Positions 6,356 through 12,212 of a stretch of DNA of 15,772 nucleotides are shown here, one piece after another (position 1 is the first letter of the stretch; each line of letters opens with the position of its first letter). A program made the translations under genes and the position numbers. The DNA comes from Candidatus Bathyarchaeota archaeon B23. GTDB lineage: Archaea; Thermoproteota; Bathyarchaeia; TCS64; B23. The stretch is taken from NCBI GenBank assembly GCA_001593875.1, contig LUCA01000024.1, forward strand, positions 1 to 15,772. The letters are read 5' to 3'. Under the pieces are notes generated by a model. That model was not told the origin of the DNA. It did no database searches and saw nothing but the letters and a program-made list of their open reading frames with translations.

Positions 6356-6799
6356 TCAGCTCTCGCATTTAGGGTAGAGGCCCATCCGCCTTAGGAGTTC
6401 CACGAGGGTTGGAGACATCCTGTATTGAGGCAGTTCCTCCCGCCTCACCCACCTCGCCTCCAGGGCGTCCGACGAGGCCCTCAGCCTCCCGCCTCTAACC
6501 TCGGCGAGGTAGTCGAGGATGACGAAGTGAAACCTTATGCGTCCCCCCTCATCCCTCACGATCTTGTCGACGACGCCTAGGAGGTCCAGGATCTCCACCT
6601 CCAATCCCGTCTCCTCCCTCGCCTCCCTCACGGCCGCCTCCTTAACCCCCTCCCCCACCTCCACCAATCCACCGGGTATGGACCAGAGCCCCGCATCGGG
6701 CTCTGCCGCCCTCCTCACCAAGAGGTATCGATCCCCCTCCCTGATGAGGACGCCAACCCCCACGAGGGGCCTCTCCGGGTATAGGCGTCTCCTAGACAA
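6356..6799 (-). CDS. Nudix hydrolase
   Basis: A complete Nudix box G-x5-E-x7-REUxEExGU is present at residues 44-66 (from GLVEVGE to REETGL), so the protein should hydrolyse a nucleoside diphosphate linked to another group using Mg2+. The rest (147 residues) is the plain MutT-like fold: the first strand PLVGVGVLI, then LWSIPGG before the box and ARWVRREELPQYRMSPT after it. This layout is common in archaeal ADP-ribose or nucleotide pyrophosphatases, but substrate cannot be read from the sequence. The start is a TTG at 6799; the nearby ATG at 6806 is out of frame. The divergent DUF166 gene shares its promoter region. Confidence 0.93.
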   Translation of the reverse strand: MSRRRLYPERPLVGVGVLIREGDRYLLVRRAAEPDAGLWSIPGGLVEVGEGVKEAAVREAREETGLEVEILDLLGVVDKIVRDEGGRIRFHFVILDYLAEVRGGRLRASSDALEARWVRREELPQYRMSPTLVELLRRMGLYPKCES

Positions 6800-6820
6800 G
6801 CCATTTTAGGTGTGGATGGG

Positions 6821-6836
6821 GAAGCCTTAAAGCTTC
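6821..6836. promoter_or_regulatory. Near-palindromic bidirectional promoter between Nudix and DUF166 genes
   Basis: GAAGCCTTAAAGCTTC is a 16-bp palindrome with one mismatched pair, centred on TTAA at 6828.5. It can serve as TATA-like element for both strands (CTTAAAG on plus, CTTTAAG on minus). The centre is exactly 29.5 bases from the first base of each TTG start (6799 and 6858), so both transcripts should be leaderless or nearly so. No other TATA-like site is visible in the 58-bp gap. Confidence 0.55.
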
Positions 6837-6857
6837 GATCTCGGTTTCTCCATCGAT

Positions 6858-7553
6858 TTGAGGGTCATCGTCCTCACCCAGGGTCATTATGGTGAGCGCA
6901 TCTATCGGAACATCTCCCAGCTTTCACGGGATTGGAGCCTGAGGAGGGTGGCACTTCCACCCCGCCTTCCAACTCTCCTGGAGGAGCCGGAGGAGCTGCT
7001 GAAGAGCCTAAATCTCTCGGGGGGCTGGGATCTCCTCCTCTTCCTCGGGGAGTCCCCCTCAGCCGCCACGCTGATCCCCGAGGCCGTCAGGCGATGCGGC
7101 GTCGGGGCCCTCATCGCCCCCGCCGACAGGTATTCCTGGCTTCCCCTGGGCCTTGAGCGTCAGATCTCCGATGAGCTGGGGGAGATGGATGTGGAGGCCG
7201 TCTTCCCGAGGCCCTTCTGCTCCCTGAGGGCGAGGGGTTTGCCCCTCATAGATCGCTTTGCGGAGAGCTTTGGGGCGCCGGAGCTGTCGATGGAGGTGGA
7301 GGGGGGGATGGTGAGGGGCGTGGAGGTGTTGAGGGGAGCCCCCTGCGGCTCAACCTGGTTCATGGCTGAGCGGCTCCCAGAGACGAGGGTGGAGGAGGCG
7401 GCTGAGAGGGCCGGCCTCCTGGTTCAGATATATCCCTGCCTCGCCTCTAGAGATATCGAGCCTCCCTTCAACGACGCCCCGATTCACGTCGCCGCCCATC
7501 TGGCCATGAGGGCGGTGGAGAAGGCCTTGGGGGAGAGGGCCCCTGAGGCCTGA
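6858..7553 (+). CDS. DUF166 family protein
   Basis: A 231-residue protein of the archaeal DUF166 group, which has been noted as thymidylate synthase-like but has no settled function that I know of. The conserved end is clear: GAPCGSTW (C163), YPCLAS (C194), then DAPIHVAAHLAMRAVEKAL with H210 and H214. Two cysteines and two histidines at invariant-looking places suggest a metal or Fe-S site; that is inference. The N-terminal half (VIVLTQGHYGERIYRNI, WDLLLFLGESPSAA, GALIAPADRYSWLP) looks like a Rossmann-type alpha/beta domain. The start is TTG at 6858, about 29 bases from a shared palindromic TATA element. It stands alone on its strand. Confidence 0.82.
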   Translation: MRVIVLTQGHYGERIYRNISQLSRDWSLRRVALPPRLPTLLEEPEELLKSLNLSGGWDLLLFLGESPSAATLIPEAVRRCGVGALIAPADRYSWLPLGLERQISDELGEMDVEAVFPRPFCSLRARGLPLIDRFAESFGAPELSMEVEGGMVRGVEVLRGAPCGSTWFMAERLPETRVEEAAERAGLLVQIYPCLASRDIEPPFNDAPIHVAAHLAMRAVEKALGERAPEA

Positions 7554-7554
7554 G

Positions 7555-7559
7555 TTTTT
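7555..7559 (+). terminator. Oligo-T terminator after the DUF166 gene
   Basis: A run of five T lies directly after the stop codon (TGAGTTTTTA) in the 13-base gap to the converging HerA gene. Archaeal RNA polymerase can stop at short T runs without a hairpin. The run is short, so this is only a candidate. Confidence 0.35.
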
Positions 7560-7566
7560 AGGCGGG

Positions 7567-9078
7567 TCAGGTGTGGGCCTCCAGGGAGGCCAGCTCCATG
7601 CTCAGGAATCTATTCATCGGCGTCGTCTCGGCTGAGGCGGGGTAGACCTCGGGGAGGACCCTAACCCAGATGGGGAACCGGCATCTGAGGGCCGTCCCCT
7701 TGACGATGGCCTCCCCCGGCGGCAGGTCTCCCAGCAGCTGGATGAAGTCGTCGCCGACGATCTCACCTAGCCGCTGCTTATCGAGGTCCTCCAGGGAGTG
7801 GCAGATGATGTTGTTGGCGCACTGGGTGACGACGGTCTTCTCCACCGTCGCCAGGCGCTGGGTGACGATCCAGAGGCCCACGCCGTTTCTCCCGCCGTTG
7901 GTGGCGATCTCCTTCACCACGCCGAGCAGCCTCCCCCTGCTCTCCTTGGAGCCCACCTCGAAGAGGCCTCGCTGTGGGGCGTAGTACATCGCCTCCTCCA
8001 AGATGACGACGCATCCGAACCGCCTGTTCTCCAGGGCCTCCCGGAAGAGGCGTCGCAGCACCTGGGCTATCACCAGCTGCTTCTGCTCCCAGGTGTCCAA
8101 TCCCTCGGAGAGGTCCATGATGACGACCCTCCAACCCATCAGCAGTCTCACGGGGTCCAGGGGGTCCAGATCGCCGTCGGGGATGAGCCTCGAGGCGTTG
8201 ACGGCGTTGAGGACCTGCTGCCGATAGTTCTCAAACTCGTCGATTTTCTTGTTGAAGCCCAGTCGTTCTGGGTCCACGGCCATCACGGCTCGTCTCAGGG
8301 CCTCCTTGGTGACGAGGCGTCCCCCGGCGTAGAGCCTCCTGAGGGCCTTCATCAGTATCTTGGCGTTCCACCAGGTCTTCTGCCATCCGAACTCGGTGAG
8401 GTAGTCCTCCCAATTCACCTCGGAGGGCTGGAAGAAGCGGCTCCAGGGAACCCTCAGGGCGTTCTCAGGCCCCAATCGGTCTAGGAGGCTGGCGTATTCG
8501 CCGTCCTTGTCGACGATGAAGAACCTCACCGGCGGGTTGAGGGAGGCGGCCCTACAGATCATGGTGATGGCCGTCGTCGTCTTCCCCGTCCCGACGGCCC
8601 CGCAGATGAGGCACCCCTGCCTTATTAGGGGGTAGACTCCCAGCTCCACCTCCAGCTCGGTGCTGGGATCCAGGCCTAGGAGGACCTTCCAATCCCCCTC
8701 GGGCCTGGTGAACCTGGCGATGATGCCCCTATCGGCCTTGAAGACGGGGGTGTTGGGCGGAAGCGGATGTCTCAGGGGCCTGAGCTTCCCCTCCTCGTCT
8801 ATCCATCCCCACTGGTAGGCCTCGGCGTGGATCGTCGAGTCCTCGAAGTCCCTGATGACCCGCCCCTCCCTCAGCAGAGCCTCCTCGTAACTCCTCATCC
8901 TCCTATGGGGGTAGACCCTCCGAACCTGGTAGACCACTGGGGCGCCGGTTTTGGGGTGGATGACGTAGACCAGGTCGCCCTTCGCCACCTCCCTCCCCCT
9001 CAGCAGTATGAAGGTGATCTCATCTAGGAGGTAGTCCCCCGTGGGGCTGAAGGTGTGGCCTAAGAGGTTCCCATCCAC
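7567..9078 (-). CDS. herA: HerA-like hexameric DNA translocase
   Basis: The 503-residue protein has an N-terminal beta-rich region (about 1-120, HAS-barrel position) and a RecA-like motor. Walker A is GAVGTGKTT (160-168, K166), followed by IVDKDGEYASLL (188-199), typical of HerA. Walker B is GCVVILEEA (355-363, E361/E362), then TNGGRNGVGLWIVTQR (393-408) with the TQR sensor. The closing PPGEAIVKGTALRCRFPIWVRV also fits. HerA drives NurA in resecting DNA ends for recombination. Differences from the textbook HerA are GTGKT rather than GSGKS and EEA rather than DEA/DEAH. The start is GTG at 9078, 19 bases inside the end of the NurA gene, so the two should be made together. No mre11 or rad50 lies in the window. 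A HerA-type ATPase of a plasmid or defence module is the alternative. Confidence 0.88.
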   Translation of the reverse strand: MDGNLLGHTFSPTGDYLLDEITFILLRGREVAKGDLVYVIHPKTGAPVVYQVRRVYPHRRMRSYEEALLREGRVIRDFEDSTIHAEAYQWGWIDEEGKLRPLRHPLPPNTPVFKADRGIIARFTRPEGDWKVLLGLDPSTELEVELGVYPLIRQGCLICGAVGTGKTTTAITMICRAASLNPPVRFFIVDKDGEYASLLDRLGPENALRVPWSRFFQPSEVNWEDYLTEFGWQKTWWNAKILMKALRRLYAGGRLVTKEALRRAVMAVDPERLGFNKKIDEFENYRQQVLNAVNASRLIPDGDLDPLDPVRLLMGWRVVIMDLSEGLDTWEQKQLVIAQVLRRLFREALENRRFGCVVILEEAMYYAPQRGLFEVGSKESRGRLLGVVKEIATNGGRNGVGLWIVTQRLATVEKTVVTQCANNIICHSLEDLDKQRLGEIVGDDFIQLLGDLPPGEAIVKGTALRCRFPIWVRVLPEVYPASAETTPMNRFLSMELASLEAHT

Positions 9079-10109
9079 CTCCCCTCACCCCAGTAGGGGG
9101 CCAGGTAGGAGATCTCCCCCAGAAGCCTTCCGACCCGCCCCACGATCTCGGAGTAGATGTCGGCGATCAGCCTCTTAGATATCCTCGCCTCCTCGTCGGC
9201 CCTCAGAATCGGCAGCGGTATGCCGCCCCACATGGAGGACCAGTAGCAGTAGTCGGCGATCTCATCGACGAGGCCGAGGGAGAAATCCGGGATATCCACC
9301 CTAATCGGCGGTATGGACCAGTCGGCCGTCAGCCTACAGTAGAAGGAGTAGATGGACGCCTCCAGGGCGTCCATGAAGGGCGCCGTCCTCACCACCCTCC
9401 TGAGGGCCTCCCTCGGCGAGAAGAGCCCTGTTCGCTCACCGGCCCTGAGGAGGTGCAGCAGCAGGAAGGCGTCGGGGAGCTCCGTCTCCTCCTTCAGGCC
9501 TAGGTGGTAGATGAGGTATCTGGCTGAGGGGCGCTTCACCACGGAGGCGACGGCGATGCCCCGCTCCCGGCAGAGGTTGAGGAAACCATTCACGGCGTCG
9601 ATGAGCCTCCGCCTGTCGCCCCTCCTCCCCCTCATGTTCCACCAGTTGCTGAAGGCGAGGGGGCCGTCGACGAGGATGAGCTCCACCTCGGGGTCTCGGC
9701 TCAGGTATTCGATGAGGGTCTCGTAGAGGAGGGTCTCCCTCCTCACGGCGACGATGCCCCTGAACCTCTCATCGGAGATGGTGTAGGGGAAGGAGAGCGA
9801 GAGCGGTGGGAGGAAGAAGCGGCGGCCGGTGGAGGCGTCGTAGACGAGGGCGTCCACCACGGCGTATCTCCTGGAGGCCAGGGGCAGTATCTGACCGCCG
9901 GCGTCGGCCCCAGCCACCAGCTTGAAGCTCTCCCGCTCCAGCGTGTAGAGGGTGAGCTCCCCCCTGAGGGCCTCCACCAGCCCCTTGAGGGCCTTCACCC
10001 CCTCCTCCACGTCGCTCGGTATCTCGTTGAGGAGGAGGTTCCTGATGGCTAGGCAGAGATTGGGATATCTCTCCCCCGCCCCCTCCTGCTCCAGAGCTAG
10101 GGAGCCCAC
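9060..10109 (-). CDS. nurA: NurA-like nuclease, possibly variant at the C-terminal active-site positions
   Basis: A 349-residue NurA-fold protein. The RNase H-like core shows VAGADAGGQ (D69) for the first metal ligand, RRETLLYE (E125/E130) in the middle, ELILVDGPL (D148), and SVVKRPSARYL (K192, R193). NurA degrades DNA 5' ends with HerA as motor. At the C-terminus the family normally has a tyrosine and a histidine in a GYPYPLxLAH-like stretch; here the matching stretch reads GGIPLPILRADEEARI (295-310), with isoleucine and D305 in those places. This comparison is from memory, not an alignment. The start is GTG at 10109; the frame is closed by TGA 24-26 bases upstream of it, with no other start codon between. 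A strong TATA box at 10147-10154 predicts a leader of about 15 bases. It heads the NurA-HerA operon. Confidence 0.82.
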   Translation of the reverse strand: MGSLALEQEGAGERYPNLCLAIRNLLLNEIPSDVEEGVKALKGLVEALRGELTLYTLERESFKLVAGADAGGQILPLASRRYAVVDALVYDASTGRRFFLPPLSLSFPYTISDERFRGIVAVRRETLLYETLIEYLSRDPEVELILVDGPLAFSNWWNMRGRRGDRRRLIDAVNGFLNLCRERGIAVASVVKRPSARYLIYHLGLKEETELPDAFLLLHLLRAGERTGLFSPREALRRVVRTAPFMDALEASIYSFYCRLTADWSIPPIRVDIPDFSLGLVDEIADYCYWSSMWGGIPLPILRADEEARISKRLIADIYSEIVGRVGRLLGEISYLAPYWGEGRWMGTS

Positions 10110-10146
10110 CCTTAAAACACCCTCATAACGTCATTCCTTTCTAGGA

Positions 10147-10154
10147 TATATAAA
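10147..10154 (-). promoter_or_regulatory. TATA box of the NurA-HerA operon
   Basis: On the minus strand this is TTTATATA, a textbook archaeal TATA box. Initiation is predicted near 10125, about 15 bases before the GTG start of NurA. Confidence 0.65.
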
Positions 10155-10172
10155 TGCTGCGATCTTTTCGAG

Positions 10173-10189
10173 CTAAATTTCCGATTTAG
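10173..10189. promoter_or_regulatory. 17-bp inverted repeat between divergent promoters (candidate operator)
   Basis: CTAAAT-TTCCG-ATTTAG is a perfect inverted repeat with 6-bp arms and a 5-base spacer, the size usually bound by a dimeric winged-helix protein. It lies 18 bases upstream of the minus-strand TATA box and 9 bases upstream of the plus-strand one, so a bound protein could reach both promoters. The stretch is AT-rich, so chance is not excluded. Confidence 0.4.
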
Positions 10190-10198
10190 GCCATTTTA

Positions 10199-10206
10199 TT
10201 TATAAA
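10199..10206 (+). promoter_or_regulatory. TATA box of the winged-helix operon
   Basis: TTTATAAA predicts initiation near 10229 and a leader of about 75-80 bases before the first winged-helix gene. A weaker AT-rich site, GTTAATTAAT near 10272-10281, would instead give a leaderless transcript starting near 10302. I favour the first for its sequence and cannot decide by position. Confidence 0.45.
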
Positions 10207-10224
10207 GGAAGAAATTAATATGCT

Positions 10225-10253
10225 CGTCAAAAATCAAATTAGGACGTCAAAAA
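10225..10253 (+). repeat. Direct repeat CGTCAAAAA x2, 20-bp period
   Basis: CGTCAAAAA occurs at 10225-10233 and again at 10245-10253, exactly 20 bp apart, so both copies face the same side of the helix. They overlap and follow the predicted start site of the winged-helix operon. A shorter related CGTCA lies at 10129-10133, near the predicted NurA start site. This looks like a pair of operator half-sites for a side-by-side binding protein. Confidence 0.45.
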
Positions 10254-10307
10254 GTCCTTTCCCAAAAGTAAAGTTAATTAATGGAATAGAGTTAATGCTG
10301 GTTGAAG

Positions 10308-10553
10308 ATGGGGGATGGAGGAACCTTAAGGGAGATGGTCTTCAAGACCTTCCTCAGGAACCCGGGCCTGGGGCCCTCTAAGATGGCTGAGAGGTTGAAG
10401 GCCAACTACAACTCGGTGAAGGCCATCTACGCCAGGCTCTGCGAGGAGGGCCTCTTGAGGAGGGAGGGCAGGGGAAACTACTCCTCAAATTACGATGGGA
10501 TACTACTACACCTCCTGGAGAGGATCGAGGCCTTGGAGAGGGGTGAGGGCTGA
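10308..10553 (+). CDS. Small winged-helix protein 1 of 5
   Basis: An 81-residue protein made almost wholly of one winged-helix domain: helix LREMVFKTFLRN, GPSKMAERLK as the turn, YNSVKAIYARLCEEG as recognition helix, LLRREGRGNY as wing, and a C-terminal helix ILLHLLERIEALERG that could pair subunits. It is the least like the other four. Starts at ATG 10308 or TTG 10302 two codons earlier; neither has a ribosome site. The stop overlaps the next ATG (TGATG), so coupling is likely. It is first in the operon and the natural candidate for binding the control region upstream. No ligand-binding or metal site is visible, and the DNA target is unknown. Confidence 0.78.
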   Translation: MGDGGTLREMVFKTFLRNPGLGPSKMAERLKANYNSVKAIYARLCEEGLLRREGRGNYSSNYDGILLHLLERIEALERGEG

Positions 10554-10828
10554 TGGCTGCGTCGATCCTGGATAGGGCCCTGGAGGAGCTCTCGTCGACG
10601 ACGAGTCTCTTCAAGATCTTTCTACATCTCTCCATCAGGGGTGCGATGTCCCCGAGTCAGATCGCCGAGGAGACGGGCATCCCCCCGAGGACGGTGAGGC
10701 CTGCGCTACGCACCCTCCTGAGGAGGGGCTACGTCAAAAAGCGGGAGGATGGCTCCTACGAGGCGGTGGAGCGGCTCACCCTCGTCGAGGTCCTCTCCCA
10801 CATCTACACCAAGCTATTGAAGGGTTAG
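10553..10828 (+). CDS. Small winged-helix protein 2 of 5 (type A)
   Basis: A 91-residue winged-helix protein. After an N-terminal helix (LDRALEEL) comes TTSLFKIFLHLS, then SPSQIAEETG, recognition helix PPRTVRPALRTLLRRG, wing YVKKREDGSYEA, and a closing helix VEVLSHIYTKLLKG. It lines up by eye over its whole length with protein 4 (EELS/DELS, TSxFK, PSxIAE, TVRxxL, closing IYxxLK/LYRVLK), which marks the two as recent duplicates. ATG at 10553 shares a base with the upstream stop. There is a 12-base gap to the next gene. DNA binding is inferred from the fold; no catalytic motif is present. Confidence 0.82.
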   Translation: MAASILDRALEELSSTTSLFKIFLHLSIRGAMSPSQIAEETGIPPRTVRPALRTLLRRGYVKKREDGSYEAVERLTLVEVLSHIYTKLLKG

Positions 10829-10840
10829 GCGTGGGGCGCC

Positions 10841-11101
10841 TTGGCCGGCGATGCCCTGGAGAGCCTGAGGAGGGCTGAGAGCCAGAGGGAGGTGCTGCTC
10901 TGCCTAGTGGAGCATGGCAAGCCGATGTCGTCGCAAGAGATCGCTAAGAGGCTCTCGATGACGGTGAACGCCGTCAACATAGCCCTCCACAACCTCCATA
11001 ATAAGGGCCTGGTGGAGAGGGTGGCTAGGGGGGTGTATCGCTATAAGCTGGAGGCGATCCTGGGCCCCATCTTGAGGGCGTATCTGGAGAGGAGAGCATG
11101 A
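10841..11101 (+). CDS. Small winged-helix protein 3 of 5 (type B)
   Basis: An 86-residue winged-helix protein beginning with LRRAESQREVLLCLVEHG, then SSQEIAKRLS, recognition helix TVNAVNIALHNLHNKG, wing LVERVARGVYRY, and a C-terminal helix with ILGPILRAYLERRA. It resembles protein 5 (LRRAxSQ, KGLxxR, IL-rich closing helix). The start is TTG at 10841, the only possible start after the in-frame stop upstream that keeps the first helix; GTG at 10831 is out of frame. The stop overlaps the next ATG by 4 bases (ATGA). Function beyond DNA binding is not readable. Confidence 0.8.
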   Translation: MAGDALESLRRAESQREVLLCLVEHGKPMSSQEIAKRLSMTVNAVNIALHNLHNKGLVERVARGVYRYKLEAILGPILRAYLERRA

Positions 11102-11373
11102 GCAGGCGGTTTAAGGGGTTCGACGAGCTGAGTCTGGAGACCTCGGCCTTCAAGGTCCTCTGCTACCTCTCCTTCAGGGAGGGTCCCCTGAGGCCCTCGG
11201 AGATAGCTGAGGGCCTCGGCGAGAAGCCCTCGACGGTTAGGGCGAGATTGGCGGAGTTGAAGGGGGCCGGCCTGGTCTCCTCCACCCCCCAGGGGTATGT
11301 CTCCAACGTGACCCCATATGACATCCTCATGAAGCTCTATAGGGTGTTGAAGGAGGAGTTAGGCGGTGTCTGA
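11098..11373 (+). CDS. Small winged-helix protein 4 of 5 (type A)
   Basis: A 91-residue duplicate of protein 2, of identical length. It has FDELSLETSAFKVLCYLSF as first helix, PSEIAEGLG as the turn, PSTVRARLAELKGAG as recognition helix, a short wing LVSSTPQGYVSN, and the closing helix ILMKLYRVLKEEL. Compared with protein 2 the recognition helix keeps TVRxxL but changes most exposed residues, so the DNA target has probably diverged. It overlaps the genes before and after (4 and 8 bases), the tightest packing in the operon. Confidence 0.82.
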   Translation: MSRRFKGFDELSLETSAFKVLCYLSFREGPLRPSEIAEGLGEKPSTVRARLAELKGAGLVSSTPQGYVSNVTPYDILMKLYRVLKEELGGV

Positions 11374-11686
11374 GGAGGTTTTGAGGGAGCTTAGGGAGCG
11401 GGGTGAGGCCCTGCTGAGACTCAGGAGGGCTCCCAGCCAGTTCATCGTCTTCTCCCACCTCCTGGGGGGTGGGAGGGCCCTGACGATCAAGGAGCTGGCT
11501 GGAGAGCTGGGACTGACGCCCAAGGCGGCTGAGAGGGCTGTGGCGAAGCTCCTGGAGAAGGGGCTGATCCAGAGGACCCCCTTCAGGAATGGAGCCTACG
11601 CCTGCGACCAGAGGCAGATCCTCCTGAGCCTACTCCAACTCGTCTCGGACCTCTATGAGGGGGCGAGGGGAGAGAGGGAGGGCTGA
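11366..11686 (+). CDS. Small winged-helix protein 5 of 5 (type B)
   Basis: A 106-residue protein like protein 3 but with an extra N-terminal helix (EEVLRELRERGEALL). The domain follows: LRRAPSQFIVFSHLL, TIKELAGELG, recognition helix TPKAAERAVAKLLEKG, wing LIQRTPFRNGAYA, and the closing helix ILLSLLQLVSDLYEGAR. The start is GTG at 11366, overlapping gene 4 by 8 bases. It is last in the operon; 58 bases separate it from the end of the converging gene, with no clear T run. DNA binding is inferred from the fold. Confidence 0.8.
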   Translation: MSEEVLRELRERGEALLRLRRAPSQFIVFSHLLGGGRALTIKELAGELGLTPKAAERAVAKLLEKGLIQRTPFRNGAYACDQRQILLSLLQLVSDLYEGARGEREG

Positions 11687-11744
11687 CCTCTCTCCGTGGA
11701 TCAGAGGGAGTTGCGGGGCTTCCTATCTTAGAGGAGGATCTATC

Positions 11745-12212
11745 TCATGGCTTCTTCAGCTGTGGCAGAACCTCCTCCTCTATCCACTTCACCCCTTTGG
11801 TGGAGAGCTTGTAGATGGGGGAGCCCTCAGAGGGCTTGAAGATGTATCCCCTCTTCCTCATCTCGTGGAGCCTCGCCGGAACCGTCACCCTCCTCCCGCT
11901 GGCTGTTAGACGTCTCTTGATCTCGCCGCTGGAGGCCTGGTGGTCCTTCATGGAGTAGAGGATGAGGCCGATGGCCTCGTAGTGGGTGAGCCTCTTCTTG
12001 GTGATGATGATGGGGCCGTCTCTCCTCACCTCTATGACGTCCCTGAGGTTGTCCCTCGCCCTGTTCGTCATCAGGGATGAGACCCTCTCGTCGACCCTCC
12101 TCAGGAAGCCTTCATCGACCTCCTCTAAGGCCTCTAGTACCTCTCCCGCCGTCTCTCCTCTTATCTCCACCTCACCGAAGGCCGTCTTTATGCTCACCTT
12201 TATGCGTGGCAT
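11745..12212 (-). CDS. Two-domain winged-helix protein with N-terminal strand-rich domain (second gene of pair)
   Basis: The 155-residue protein starts with two short strands and a helix (PRIKVSIKTAFGEVEIRG, then AGEVLEALEEV). A charged linker follows, and then a winged helix at about 78-145: HYEAIGLILYSM, SSGEIKRRLTASG, VTVPARLHEMRKRG, YIFKPSEGSPIYKLSTKG. The N-terminal part resembles that of the upstream gene. The start is ATG 12212, sharing one base with the upstream stop (TGATG); a GTG one codon earlier is also in frame. I know of no assigned function. The N-terminal domain may mediate pairing of the two proteins, which is inference from their similarity and coupling. It converges on the five-gene winged-helix operon. 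Confidence 0.78.
   Translation of the reverse strand: MPRIKVSIKTAFGEVEIRGETAGEVLEALEEVDEGFLRRVDERVSSLMTNRARDNLRDVIEVRRDGPIIITKKRLTHYEAIGLILYSMKDHQASSGEIKRRLTASGRRVTVPARLHEMRKRGYIFKPSEGSPIYKLSTKGVKWIEEEVLPQLKKP

Noticed and set aside
7567..10109. HerA-NurA as a proven antiviral system
   Set aside because: Some HerA modules are defensive, but nothing here (no sensor domain, integrase or other defence genes) separates that from ordinary DNA repair, so it is only raised as a possibility.
11655..11909. Plus-strand open frame after the fifth winged-helix gene
   Set aside because: It overlaps the end of that gene and lies opposite the converging DNA-binding gene; no recognisable fold and no separate start signal.
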